From contig NZ_FTMJ01000005.1 in NCBI RefSeq assembly GCF_900156095.1, positions 159,617 through 223,616 of the forward strand: a DNA stretch of 64,000 nucleotides, written 5' to 3'. This document shows positions 48,035 to 56,583 of the stretch, in pieces. Source of the stretch: Aeromonas sp. RU39B. GTDB lineage: Bacteria; Pseudomonadota; Gammaproteobacteria; Enterobacterales; Aeromonadaceae. The notes below the pieces were generated by a model. The model was not told the origin of the DNA. It made no database searches and saw only the letters and a program-made list of their open reading frames with translations. Numbering within the stretch: position 1 is the first letter of the stretch; each line of letters starts with the position of its first letter. Made by a program: the position numbers and the translations under genes.

Positions 48035-49459
48035 ATGCCGTTGTGTGAATATATTTCCTGTGTTGATACGGCATGGCTGCGCATGGATCGACCGAATAAT
48101 CTGATGCAGATTGTCGGCGTGTTGATGTTTGATGGGCAACTCGATGAAGCGCATCTGCGCGGCAATTTACTGCATACCATCGCCCTGAAACCCCGCTTTC
48201 GCCAGCGCGCCTGCGCCGAAGGTAGTGGCTATGTCTGGCGTGATGACCCCGATTTTGACCTCGACCAACACCTCAAACGCGTCATTTTGCCGGGCCAGGC
48301 CGGTCAGAACGAGTTGGAGCGGCTGGTGGCCGATTTTGCCTCGACACCGCTTAACCATCAGCGTCCACTGTGGGAGATGCACCTGGTCGATACGGCGCTG
48401 GGCGGACAGGCACTGGTGATGCGTTTTCATCACGCCATGGGCGATGGCTTTTCCCTGATCCGCGCCATGCTGACCATGATGGACGACAAACCGGGCGTGG
48501 CCATGCGCCCACTCCCAGAGCAGGAAGAAGAACACGCTCATGATCACTCGGGTAGCCGGTTGCTCAAGATGGGTCTTAAGCTCACTGGTAATCTTTGGGC
48601 ACGTTATCTCGACGTGATCTCGCACCCGGGCAAGGCGGTGGATTACCTCAAAACCGGCACGGATGTGGCCAGCGAGCTATGCCATATCGCCACGCTGCCA
48701 GATGACAGTAACACCCGCTTTAAAGGGGAGATTGGCAGTACCAAGCGCGTAGCCTGGTCGGAGCAAATCCCGCTGCCGGATGTGAAGGCGGTGGGGCAGG
48801 TGCTCGGCTGCTCGGTCAATGATCTGCTGCTGGCCGCCGCTACTGGCGCGTTTCGCGGCTATCTCGAAGAGAAGGGCGACGAGGTCGATGGGATTGATAT
48901 CCGATCCTTGGTGCCGGTCAACATGCGCGGCCCCGATGACAGTGGCAAGCTTGGCAACCGCTTTGGGCTGGTGGCACTGGATCTACCGGTGGAGGTAGAA
49001 AATCCCCTGCAGCGTCTCTACACGGTGCGCGAGCGCATGCTGGCTCTGAAAAATTCCTGTCAACCGGCTGTCGTGCTCACCTTGCTCGAAGCCATTGGCC
49101 TGGCGCCTAAAACCGTGCAGCAACAGGTGGTCGATCTCCTCTCTAGCAAGGCGAGTATGGTGATCACCAATGTGCCTGGGCCGCAGCAAGAGCTCTATCT
49201 AGCGGGGGCGCGGCTACGTCAGCCGCTGTTTTGGGTGCCGCAGGCCGGCGACATTGGCGTCGGCGTCTCCATCCTCTCTTACGCCGGCAAAGTGCAAATT
49301 GGCCTTATCACCGACAAGAAGCGGGTGCCCGATCCCGAGCGCATCGTCAGCCGCTTTGTGCAGGAGTTTGAGCAATTGCTGCTGTTGGTGTTGATGGAGC
49401 CGGTTGATCTGTTGCGTGCGCCTGATGAGCTGGAGCGTTATCTGCAGCTGCAGATCTGA
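48035..49459 (+). CDS. Wax ester synthase / diacylglycerol acyltransferase (WS/DGAT)
   Basis: The 474-residue protein belongs to the bifunctional WS/DGAT family, which joins acyl-CoA to long-chain alcohols (wax esters) or diacylglycerol (triacylglycerol) at the membrane or lipid inclusion. The catalytic HHxxxDG motif is present as RFHHAMGDGFSL near residue 132, and the family segments VDTAWLRMDRPNNLMQIVGV (N-terminus), NDLLLAAATGAFRGYL, SLVPVNMRG and VITNVPGPQQELYLAGA follow in order. The ATG at 48035 is chosen because GGGAGAGAGG lies just upstream. A fatty acyl-CoA reductase gene 3.7 kb downstream could supply the alcohol. Confidence 0.9.
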   Translation: MPLCEYISCVDTAWLRMDRPNNLMQIVGVLMFDGQLDEAHLRGNLLHTIALKPRFRQRACAEGSGYVWRDDPDFDLDQHLKRVILPGQAGQNELERLVADFASTPLNHQRPLWEMHLVDTALGGQALVMRFHHAMGDGFSLIRAMLTMMDDKPGVAMRPLPEQEEEHAHDHSGSRLLKMGLKLTGNLWARYLDVISHPGKAVDYLKTGTDVASELCHIATLPDDSNTRFKGEIGSTKRVAWSEQIPLPDVKAVGQVLGCSVNDLLLAAATGAFRGYLEEKGDEVDGIDIRSLVPVNMRGPDDSGKLGNRFGLVALDLPVEVENPLQRLYTVRERMLALKNSCQPAVVLTLLEAIGLAPKTVQQQVVDLLSSKASMVITNVPGPQQELYLAGARLRQPLFWVPQAGDIGVGVSILSYAGKVQIGLITDKKRVPDPERIVSRFVQEFEQLLLLVLMEPVDLLRAPDELERYLQLQI

Positions 49460-49484
49460 ACGCGCCGATAGGCAGATAAACATA

Positions 49485-49512
49485 GAAGGGCCGGCATTTG
49501 CCGGCCCTCTGT
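49485..49512. terminator. Terminator between WS/DGAT and the TPR gene
   Basis: AGGGCCGGCA-TT-TGCCGGCCCT is a strong hairpin between convergent genes; the T run is weak on both strands. Confidence 0.6.
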
Positions 49513-49526
49513 CATTATGCTCACAC

Positions 49527-50321
49527 TCAATCTTCGGCAATCTCGTCGCGGGCGGCCTCCACATCGAGCCGCTCCATCGCATCCACCGGCTTGCACTGGA
49601 CGGCCTCGGCATACAGCGCCTCAGCTTGGCGCATCTTACCCTTACCGTGCATCATGACCATGGCATTGGCGTACTCCATACGGGCAATGGCAGAGTCAGG
49701 TAGCAATGCGAGCGCAGCGTTAAAGTGACGCTCGGCTTCATCGCGCTTGGCGCCATAGGTCAGCCCGCCAATCATGCTGCCGAGCTTGTCGAGGATCTCC
49801 GCATGCCAGGCACCAAAAGCAATATGGGCTTCGGCGTGATCAGGGCAGAGCTCCAGCGTCTTTTCCAGCGAGGCGCGGATCTTGTCGCCCAACCCTTGGG
49901 AAAGTGCCTTGGAGACCGAAATCACCTGGCTGTAGCGTCCCAGCGCCAGCGCATGGTAATACCAGGCGTTAGCATTGCTTGGCTGGCTTTTTTGCAGGCG
50001 TTCGGCCTGAGTGGCGGCTTGCTCGAACGCATCGCGCTTGCCTTGGCGCTCTTCAATCAGATACGAGGCGTGGATCAGCAGCGCCTTGTTCGTGACGTTG
50101 AGCCCCTCGTCGCCAGCACTGAGGCCAAGCTCTACCGCGCGTTGAAAATCGCCGGCGTGGTAGGCGCGCCAGGCTTCCTGAACGGTGTCATCGGTCGGCC
50201 AGGGCTCGCAATCGCCCTGATGCAGCCTTGCCCAGTGCTGCTTGAGCGCATCGGCCGGGTAGTCATAGCTGACATCCTTCCAGGGAAACGGATGAAAAGC
50301 GGACGTGGTTGGATGGGGCAT
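49527..50321 (-). CDS. TPR-like repeat protein
   Basis: The 264-residue soluble protein has repeated helical pairs typical of tetratricopeptide repeats, for example EAWRAYHAGDFQRAVELGLS (about residue 48), ANAWYYHALALGRYSQVI (about 117), SLEKTLELCPDHAEAHIAFG (about 150) and ERHFNAALALLPDSAIARME (about 195). No signal peptide is visible. It lies 4 bases downstream of a TetR gene that itself overlaps a patatin gene, so all three are probably one message. The role is unknown; a scaffold for lipid-inclusion or stress proteins is only a guess. Confidence 0.65.
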   Translation of the reverse strand: MPHPTTSAFHPFPWKDVSYDYPADALKQHWARLHQGDCEPWPTDDTVQEAWRAYHAGDFQRAVELGLSAGDEGLNVTNKALLIHASYLIEERQGKRDAFEQAATQAERLQKSQPSNANAWYYHALALGRYSQVISVSKALSQGLGDKIRASLEKTLELCPDHAEAHIAFGAWHAEILDKLGSMIGGLTYGAKRDEAERHFNAALALLPDSAIARMEYANAMVMMHGKGKMRQAEALYAEAVQCKPVDAMERLDVEAARDEIAED

Positions 50322-50325
50322 AGTG

Positions 50326-51000
50326 TCATTCTCCCTTCGTAACGGCGTGATTGGGGACAGAGGTGTATTGGGTAGCCAGGGATTGCAGATAGCGCCTTGC
50401 TTCAGGCTGCAGCAGCGGCGCGACCAGTTGCATCACCTGGGCGACGCCCAGCGCAATATCCGCCTCATCGTGCGGATGGACGGCACGCTGGAACGAGATC
50501 CAGAAAGTACCGACCAAGGCAATATTGCGGGCCAGGGCAGTCAATTCGTTGGCATCGGCCTGCATCAGGCCGGCTGCTGTCAGGGTGTCACACAGAACGT
50601 AGGCTGTGTGCTGCTTGCGACGCAGCAGCACCGGGAAGTGGCGCTCAATATGGGCATAGCCACTCATCAGGGTGCTGATGTCGTAATAGAGAAAGCGGTA
50701 CTTCCAGATCGCTTCAAACATCAGGTGCAAGAACAGCCAGATCTCTTCCGGACCGCTGCGGGTCTGCTCCATGGCATCAAGCAGCGTCCCCATCTCGGTG
50801 GCAAACGCATCATACAGCGCGTTGACGATCGCCTCCTTGTTGGGGAAGTGGTAGTAGAGATTGCCCGGGCTTATCTCAAGCTCGGCGGCGATGGCGGTAC
50901 TGGATACATGGGGCTCACCCTGTTGGTTAAACAGGGCGAGGGCAGTGGTCAGTATGCGCTCCCGGGTAGTGCGTCCGGGCTGTCGGCTAGTCTTGGTCAT
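50326..51000 (-). CDS. TetR/AcrR-family regulator of the lipid locus
   Basis: The 224-residue protein has an N-terminal TetR helix-turn-helix (about residues 12-58: ERILTTALALFNQQGEPHVS, then LEISPGNLYYHFPNKEAIVN). The C-terminal domain is rich in aromatic and hydrophobic residues (FLHLMFEAIWKYRFLYYDIS), as in regulators that bind fatty-acid-like ligands. The ATG at 51000 is chosen since the upstream extension lies inside the patatin gene end. It overlaps the patatin gene by 14 bases and is followed by the TPR gene. Its place suggests control of lipid storage genes. Confidence 0.82.
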   Translation of the reverse strand: MTKTSRQPGRTTRERILTTALALFNQQGEPHVSSTAIAAELEISPGNLYYHFPNKEAIVNALYDAFATEMGTLLDAMEQTRSGPEEIWLFLHLMFEAIWKYRFLYYDISTLMSGYAHIERHFPVLLRRKQHTAYVLCDTLTAAGLMQADANELTALARNIALVGTFWISFQRAVHPHDEADIALGVAQVMQLVAPLLQPEARRYLQSLATQYTSVPNHAVTKGE

Positions 51001-52183
51001 GCTCACCGTTAACAGGTTGCGAGCAGCGTCGCTGCAGTGAATCGCGCAGTCGCTCAAGGGCGCGATCGAGCGAATCGACCGCCGAGCTGGAGGGCGTGAG
51101 CAGCGAGCGTTCGGTATCTTGCAGCGACGTCAGATCCAGATGCAGGCCATGGCGCGCCAACACCGGCGCGAGCTCGTCGGCACGGCGCAGCAGATCGGCG
51201 CGGGTATGCTGATAGGCGTGTTCACACAAACGGCTGCGGTCGCGATAGCTGAACACATTGGTAAAGAACATCTCTCCATCGGCGCGGGAAGGCTCAAAGA
51301 GCACGACGTCGGCATGGGGATACTGCAGCTTGTAGCGATCCATCCCGACCTGCATCCGGGAATGGATGATGGCGCGGAACGTCTGTGCCAACACCACCGG
51401 CAGGCCGCAATCGACCAGATTGGTTGAGCCACACTCATTGCGCTTGGCCTGCGCCGCATCATAAGGCACCAGCGGATTGATACAGATGACCAGATCGGCT
51501 CCATGGTGCAGGGCAACCGAGGCGTGCAGGGTGCGAATTAGGGCGCCATCCACGTAGTGATGGCCCTTGATTCGCGAGGGGGGAAATAGTCCCGGCAGCG
51601 CGGCTGAGGCCTGCACCGCCGCGGAAATCGGCACATCGTCATGCCCGCGGCTGCCAAAGGCGATGGCGCGGCCGGTATCGAGCTCGGTGGCAATCACAAA
51701 CAGGCGGCTGGTCAGCTCACGAAAATCGTTGCTGCGACCGGCGCGCGAGAAAAACTCAGTCAAAATTCGGTCCACGCCACGGCTGTCAAACAGCCCGGTG
51801 GGAATAGCTTTGGAAAGCACCTGCAGCGATTCAAACAGGCTGCGTTTCCAGGGTGATTTCAGGTAATCAAACAGAGCGCCGAGCAGCAGGTGCGGAATGC
51901 TACCGATGCGGCCAAGGTATTCACCAAAGGCCGGCCTTAGCAAGGTGGACGGGTCAAAAAACTCTCCGGTGTCATTGCTTAGCAAGATACGGGCAAGCTT
52001 GGCTGGGCTGATGCCGTTGGCCAGTGCCGAAGCCACCACAGCGCCGGCACTGACACCGACAAAGATGTCCGCCTGCTCAAGCTCGCGGCCACGCAGCGAA
52101 TCGGAGAGCGCGGCGCAGGCGCCGATTTCATAAATTCCACCAAGCGGGCCACCGCCAGCGAGGGCAAGGGCAATCGTGCTCAT
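50987..52183 (-). CDS. Patatin-like phospholipase
   Basis: The 398-residue protein has the patatin catalytic features: oxyanion loop ALAGGGPLGGIYEIGA (about residue 8), nucleophile serine in FVGVSAGAVVASAL (about 45) and the aspartate of the dyad in HHYVDGALIRTL (about 213). Members hydrolyse acyl esters of phospholipids or storage lipids. No signal peptide is present, so it acts in the cytoplasm or on inclusions. The start ATG at 52183 gives the family N-terminus. It is first in a patatin-tetR-TPR operon and could release fatty acids from stored lipid. Confidence 0.85.
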   Translation of the reverse strand: MSTIALALAGGGPLGGIYEIGACAALSDSLRGRELEQADIFVGVSAGAVVASALANGISPAKLARILLSNDTGEFFDPSTLLRPAFGEYLGRIGSIPHLLLGALFDYLKSPWKRSLFESLQVLSKAIPTGLFDSRGVDRILTEFFSRAGRSNDFRELTSRLFVIATELDTGRAIAFGSRGHDDVPISAAVQASAALPGLFPPSRIKGHHYVDGALIRTLHASVALHHGADLVICINPLVPYDAAQAKRNECGSTNLVDCGLPVVLAQTFRAIIHSRMQVGMDRYKLQYPHADVVLFEPSRADGEMFFTNVFSYRDRSRLCEHAYQHTRADLLRRADELAPVLARHGLHLDLTSLQDTERSLLTPSSSAVDSLDRALERLRDSLQRRCSQPVNGEHDQD

Positions 52184-52246
52184 GATGATACTTCCCCCTG
52201 GTTTCCAGCTGCGCCAAAAAATGTGCGACAACGTGGCACTCAATAA

Positions 52247-52279
52247 AAACCGGCCCTGGCGATGGGCGAGGGCCGGTTT
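52247..52279 (-). terminator. Rho-independent terminator of the phasin gene
   Basis: On the minus strand AAACCGGCCCT...AGGGCCGGTTT is followed by TTATT, 27 bases after the phasin stop and before the patatin start. Confidence 0.75.
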
Positions 52280-52306
52280 GCTGCATCACGGACACTGCCA
52301 GCCTTA

Positions 52307-52873
52307 TCAGGAGACGGCTGCTTCATCCTTCTCCTTTTCGGTCGGGCTGAGCAGCTCCATTTCTACAACCAGATCCTTGGTCTCATCCTTTGCTTTGGCC
52401 ACTGGCGCCTTCTTTACGGCTGCCGGTTTTTTCGGCGCTGGTTTGCGTGCAGCGGCTGCCGGTTTGGCTGGCTCGCTGACATCGCCTTCTTCCTGGGCAT
52501 CAATCAGCTGTTGAACGACCTCGGTCAGCTCAGCCATGCGCTTGCTCAGCTTGTCGATATCCTTGCGAGTCGGGATTCCCAAACTGGCGACGGCGCGAGC
52601 CACGCGGTCTTCAAACACCTGCTCCAGACGACCCCAGGTGCCGGTGGTTTTGTCGGTCATGGCGGCGATTTTCTCATCGGCGCTCTGACGAGCCTTGGCT
52701 TGCAGGGCTTCACCCTCTTCAACCAACGCTTCAAAAATCTTGCCGCCCTCTTCCTGGGCTTTGGCATAGGCACCAAGACCGGCCAGCCAAATCTGCTGGG
52801 TCGACTCTTTGATGGTGTTGGCAAGGTGATTATCAGTGACCGAGCCTGCCAATGATTTCAATTTTTTAGCCAT
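52307..52873 (-). CDS. Phasin family protein (granule-associated, PhaF/PhaI-like)
   Basis: The 188-residue protein has the N-terminal amphipathic region of poly(hydroxyalkanoate) granule-associated proteins (TIKESTQQIWLAGLGAYAKA, about residue 20), a coiled-coil stretch (about 85-125, TRKDIDKLSKRMAELTEVVQ) and a Lys/Ala/Pro-rich tail (PAAAARKPAPKKPAAVKKAP) like the histone-like tail of PhaF, followed by an acidic end. Phasins coat storage granules. GGGAGGATAAC precedes the ATG, a strong ribosome site fitting an abundant coat protein. It is divergent from the fatty acyl-CoA reductase gene. Confidence 0.85.
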   Translation of the reverse strand: MAKKLKSLAGSVTDNHLANTIKESTQQIWLAGLGAYAKAQEEGGKIFEALVEEGEALQAKARQSADEKIAAMTDKTTGTWGRLEQVFEDRVARAVASLGIPTRKDIDKLSKRMAELTEVVQQLIDAQEEGDVSEPAKPAAAARKPAPKKPAAVKKAPVAKAKDETKDLVVEMELLSPTEKEKDEAAVS

Positions 52874-53048
52874 GTTATCCTCCCGGGTTCATCTCAAATA
52901 CAGACAGTGACATTCATTATTAAGGTCATCGGACCACTTAGCCACTATGCCGTTCTTTCCCGTTCAGTCTAGGGATAAAAAATAGAGGGTTCTACCTAAT
53001 AACGGAACTCTCAGTATGAAAATACACGCGGTGGATCACGTTATTGAA

Positions 53049-53076
53049 ATGCACCTTTCTATGTCATCGGGTGCAT
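53049..53076. promoter_or_regulatory. Inverted repeat between phasin and acyl-CoA reductase genes
   Basis: ATGCACC and GGTGCAT are perfect 7-base arms separated by 14 bases. The repeat lies 50 bases before the reductase ATG, in the divergent region. It is a candidate operator for a regulator of the lipid locus. Confidence 0.4.
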
Positions 53077-53125
53077 GATATAGGGTATCTCGAATAATCA
53101 TCATGTCAGTAGCGGAAGTTGCCTT

Positions 53126-55096
53126 ATGGAATATTTCATTACAGGTGGAAGTGGGTTTATTGGACGTCGCCTTGTCAAAAAACTGCTGCAACAAGAAGGC
53201 AGCAGAATTTATGTATTGATGCGTGATATTCACAAGGACAATCTGGCCGGATTGTATGAGTATTGGCAAACCAACAGCGAACGGGTGATCCCGGTTTATG
53301 GCGATCTGACCCAACCTATGCTCGGTGTCGCGCCCCATATTCCCCAGCAACTCAAGGGACACATCGACCACGTCTTCCACCTTGCGGCCATTTATGATCT
53401 GAATGCCAAAGCGGCCCTGCAGCAGCAGGCTAACGTAGAGGGCACCCGTCAGGCCATTGCGCTGGCTGAAGCCATTGAGGCGCGCTGTTTCCACCACTGC
53501 AGCTCTATTGCTGCCGCTGGTCTGTTTGACGGACTGTTTCGTGAGGACATGTTCGATGAGGCCGAGCATCTTGATCTGCCCTATTTTCAGAGCAAGCATG
53601 ATGCCGAGGGGCTGGTTCGCAGCAACTGCACTATACCGTGGCGCATCTATCGTCCGGCCATCGTGGTGGGGGATTCCCAAACCGGTGAGATGGACAAAGT
53701 CGATGGGCCGTATTACTTCTTCAAGCTGATCCAGAAAACCCGTCGCCTGCTGCCCCCCTGGATGCCGACCCTTGGCATAGAAGGGGGGCGCATCAACGTG
53801 GTGCCGGTCGATTTTGTGGTCAATGCCATGGCGCACATCGCCCATCAGCCGGGTGAGGACGGCAAATGTTTCCACCTGTGCGATCCGCATCCGATGCGGG
53901 TGGGGGATATGCTGGCGACCTTCTCGCGCGCTGCCCACGCGCCTGAGCCGGCGTTTCGCATCAACGCATCGCTCCTAAGCATTGTGCCACGCCACCTGAT
54001 GACCATGCTGATGGCACTGACGCCCATTCGTCGGCTGCGCGATGCGCTGGTGGCAGACCTTGGATTGCCGCGAGATGTGTTTCGTCTTATCAACTATCCA
54101 ACCCGGTTTGATAGTCGCGAAACCCAGCGCGTGCTCAAAGGCAGTGGCATTGATGTTCCGCCGCTTTACTCCTACGCCTGGCGGCTGTGGGATTACTGGG
54201 AGCGCAATCTTGACCCGGATCTGCATGTGGATCGCACGTTGCGTGGTCAGGTTGAAGGTAAGGTGGTGTTGATCACTGGCGCGACCTCGGGCATTGGCAA
54301 AGCCACCGCCAAGCGCCTGGCCGAAGCGGGCGCTGTGGTCATTACCATCGCGCGCGATCCGGTCAAAATTGCCGAGACCCAGAGTGAATTTGCCGAGGCG
54401 GGATTGACCTTGCACGCCTACCAGGGGGATCTCTCCAATCTGGAGCAGGCGGAAGCTGCGACGGCGCAAATTTTGGCTGATCATGGTCAGGTGGAAATAC
54501 TGATCAACAACGCCGGTCGCTCTATTCGCCGCGCCATCGAAGATTCGTTCGAGCGTTTTCACGACATTGAGCGCACCATGCAGCTCAACTATTTCGGCGC
54601 GCTCAAGGTGATCATGGGGTTATTGCCCTCTATGGTTGAGCGCAAACGCGGGCATATCATCAACATCTCCTCGATTGGGGTGCTGACCAACGCACCGCGC
54701 TTTTCGGCGTATGTTGCCTCGAAATCGGCACTGGACGCCTGGGTGCGTACCGCCGCATCCGAGTTTGCCGACAAGGGGGTGAGCTTTTCCATCATCAACA
54801 TGCCACTGGTGAAAACGCCCATGGTGGCACCCACCAAGCTCTACGATCAGGTGCCGATGATGACGCCGGAAGAGGCCGCCGAGATGGTGTGCGATACCAT
54901 TATCCATCGCCATGTGCGTCTGGCTACCCGGCTTGGGGTGTTTGGTCAGGTGGTGCATGCGTTGGCGCCGCGGGTGGCTCAGGTGATCATGAACACCAGC
55001 TTCCGAACCTTTGCAGAGGGTAAGGAGGGGGATAAATCCAAGCGCAGTGCCGATCAGGCGGCGGTATCCACCTTCATAAAGGGAATGCACTTCTAA
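53126..55096 (+). CDS. Fatty acyl-CoA reductase, two-domain (alcohol-forming) type
   Basis: The 656-residue protein joins an extended-SDR domain to a classical SDR domain. The first has GGSGFIGRRLVKKLL (residues 7-21), VFHLAAIYDL and YFQSKHDAE (YxxxK, about 152); the second has LITGATSGIGKATAKRL (about 380), NNAGRSIRRAIEDSF and YVASKSALDAW (YxxxK, about 530). Layout, length and segments such as GEMDKVDGPYYFFKLIQK, DYWERNLDPDL and ERTMQLNYFGALKVIMG closely match the Marinobacter acyl-CoA reductase that reduces acyl-CoA fully to fatty alcohol. The alcohol would feed the nearby wax ester synthase. It is divergent from the phasin gene. Confidence 0.87.
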   Translation: MEYFITGGSGFIGRRLVKKLLQQEGSRIYVLMRDIHKDNLAGLYEYWQTNSERVIPVYGDLTQPMLGVAPHIPQQLKGHIDHVFHLAAIYDLNAKAALQQQANVEGTRQAIALAEAIEARCFHHCSSIAAAGLFDGLFREDMFDEAEHLDLPYFQSKHDAEGLVRSNCTIPWRIYRPAIVVGDSQTGEMDKVDGPYYFFKLIQKTRRLLPPWMPTLGIEGGRINVVPVDFVVNAMAHIAHQPGEDGKCFHLCDPHPMRVGDMLATFSRAAHAPEPAFRINASLLSIVPRHLMTMLMALTPIRRLRDALVADLGLPRDVFRLINYPTRFDSRETQRVLKGSGIDVPPLYSYAWRLWDYWERNLDPDLHVDRTLRGQVEGKVVLITGATSGIGKATAKRLAEAGAVVITIARDPVKIAETQSEFAEAGLTLHAYQGDLSNLEQAEAATAQILADHGQVEILINNAGRSIRRAIEDSFERFHDIERTMQLNYFGALKVIMGLLPSMVERKRGHIINISSIGVLTNAPRFSAYVASKSALDAWVRTAASEFADKGVSFSIINMPLVKTPMVAPTKLYDQVPMMTPEEAAEMVCDTIIHRHVRLATRLGVFGQVVHALAPRVAQVIMNTSFRTFAEGKEGDKSKRSADQAAVSTFIKGMHF

Positions 55097-55101
55097 ACAA
55101 G

Positions 55102-55131
55102 ACAGGGCCTGAATTCAGGCCCTGATTTTTT
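55102..55131 (+). terminator. Terminator of the acyl-CoA reductase gene
   Basis: CAGGGCCTG-AATT-CAGGCCCTG is followed by ATTTTTTG. The stop codon of the convergent lipase gene lies inside it. Confidence 0.85.
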
Positions 55132-56017
55132 GCGCCGCCAACGCATTGATGCACTGCTTAAGCAAAGCGGGCAGGGCAGGCATATAGAGCAAGCTAAGGT
55201 GGCCCACGCCCGGCAGGGGCAGATCTTGCATGGCATCATGCTTTTGCCGATCTTGCGGCATCACAAAATTATCGTGTGTCGTGCGCACCGACACCGCCGG
55301 CACCTCGAGTGGCACAGAGGCAAAACGCTGTAACCAGCCCGAGCCGGGCTCCATTTCCCGGGCGTTGTCACCAATGCCGAGGTTTGCCAACTCGCTTCCC
55401 TGATGCGGGGTCGCCAAGGTGATCAGTCCCGCCACCTTGCCATGACCGTGCATCGCCAGATAATCGCGGCACACCAATCCGCCCATACTGTGCGCCACCA
55501 ACATCACCTGACGGGTTTTGCACTTCAAAAGCACGTCATCAATGCGCTGCGCTAATTGCGGCACCATATCATCAATATGGCCAAAGGGCGGTAGCAGTGA
55601 CACGGTCGCCACTACCTCACCGGCAGATTCAAGCCGGCTCACCAGCGGTTTCCAGATGCCGCGACTGCAACCATAGCCATGAACCAGCAAGATGGGACAC
55701 GTTGCTGGGCGCAAACGGTCTTGCGGCATTAGCCAAGGCTCAAAAGGCAGATACACCATCGAGGTCCACAGATAGGCCTGCACTTCACGAGCTACCATCT
55801 GACACCATCCCAAGAGCCCGAGCGGTGGCGCGGGGGAGGCATAACAGGCGGCAAAACCCCAGGTGGCCAGCACCACCAAGGTGCGCAGCGTAACGATCAG
55901 CAGCGCGGTGACCACCACAGCACCGAACCAGCCCAGTGCAAACACCTGATGGCCGACACCCACCAGGATCATCCACTCCAGGCACAGCAAACATCGCAAT
56001 TCCAGGGAGAGTTTCAT
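55115..56017 (-). CDS. Membrane-anchored alpha/beta hydrolase (triacylglycerol lipase-like)
   Basis: The 300-residue protein has two N-terminal membrane helices (about residues 10-56), then an alpha/beta-hydrolase domain with the oxyanion motif ILLVHGYGCSRGIW (about 110), nucleophile serine in LVAHSMGGLVCRDYL (about 178), an aspartate in TTHDNFVMP (about 248) and a late histidine in PGVGHLSLLY (about 272). The GxSxG and the LITLATPHQGSE segment are typical of lipases. It is convergent with the acyl-CoA reductase gene and may break down neutral lipids at the membrane. Confidence 0.8.
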   Translation of the reverse strand: MKLSLELRCLLCLEWMILVGVGHQVFALGWFGAVVVTALLIVTLRTLVVLATWGFAACYASPAPPLGLLGWCQMVAREVQAYLWTSMVYLPFEPWLMPQDRLRPATCPILLVHGYGCSRGIWKPLVSRLESAGEVVATVSLLPPFGHIDDMVPQLAQRIDDVLLKCKTRQVMLVAHSMGGLVCRDYLAMHGHGKVAGLITLATPHQGSELANLGIGDNAREMEPGSGWLQRFASVPLEVPAVSVRTTHDNFVMPQDRQKHDAMQDLPLPGVGHLSLLYMPALPALLKQCINALAAQKIRA

Positions 56018-56142
56018 GAAGGCCTCGCTGCAAAAGACACAAATGAACCATCTGTATTATCAGCTATTTTCCCCTCAAAGACCTGTGTTGAGTTATCACT
56101 CTATCGCCGGAAACCCGTTGCCGGATGCCGTTTTTTACTTTA

Positions 56143-56158
56143 CTGTATATACATACAG
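56143..56158. promoter_or_regulatory. LexA (SOS) box of yebG
   Basis: CTGTATATACATACAG matches the LexA consensus (CTG, ten bases with an AT core, CAG) with a near-perfect dyad. It lies 35 bases upstream of yebG, overlapping where its promoter should be. Confidence 0.9.
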
Positions 56159-56193
56159 TCACCCTATAAAATGACACTGACCAGGAGGCAACC

Positions 56194-56481
56194 ATGGCCG
56201 TTGCAATTCACTATGTGGTGGTTCGGGGAGGAGTGGAGAAGATGACCTTCACCAGCAAGAAGGAAGCGGACGCCTATGACCGCTTGCTCGATACCGTGGA
56301 ATCCTTGCAAACATTGCTGGCCGATGCGCCTGTTGAGCTAAGTGGCGAGCAGCAAGAGGCGCTGGCCTTCTTCATCGCTGAAAAACGTGACGTGCTGCAA
56401 GGCTTGCTTAAAGGTGCCAAACCTGGCGTCAGCGAGCCCAGCGAAGAGAAACCGCGCAAGCCTCTCAAACAAGTCGCATAA
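56194..56481 (+). CDS. yebG: SOS-regulated protein YebG
   Basis: The 95-residue protein matches E. coli YebG in its first two thirds (IHYVVVRGGVEKMTFTSKKE, then ADAYDRLLDTVESL and EALAFFIAEKRDVL) and has a short charged tail. YebG is LexA-controlled and induced by DNA damage; its activity is unknown. AGGAGGC lies just before the ATG, and a clear LexA box lies 35 bases upstream. A tyrosine recombinase gene follows after 102 bases with no obvious terminator. Confidence 0.92.
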   Translation: MAVAIHYVVVRGGVEKMTFTSKKEADAYDRLLDTVESLQTLLADAPVELSGEQQEALAFFIAEKRDVLQGLLKGAKPGVSEPSEEKPRKPLKQVA

Positions 56482-56583
56482 CCTATCCCGCACGCCCCTG
56501 GCAGGTCTGGTACGTCTTCTCTTGTTGTTGTGTGAACGCAAGGGTGCCGCGCCTGCCTCCTGCTCTTTTTACAGATCTCAATC

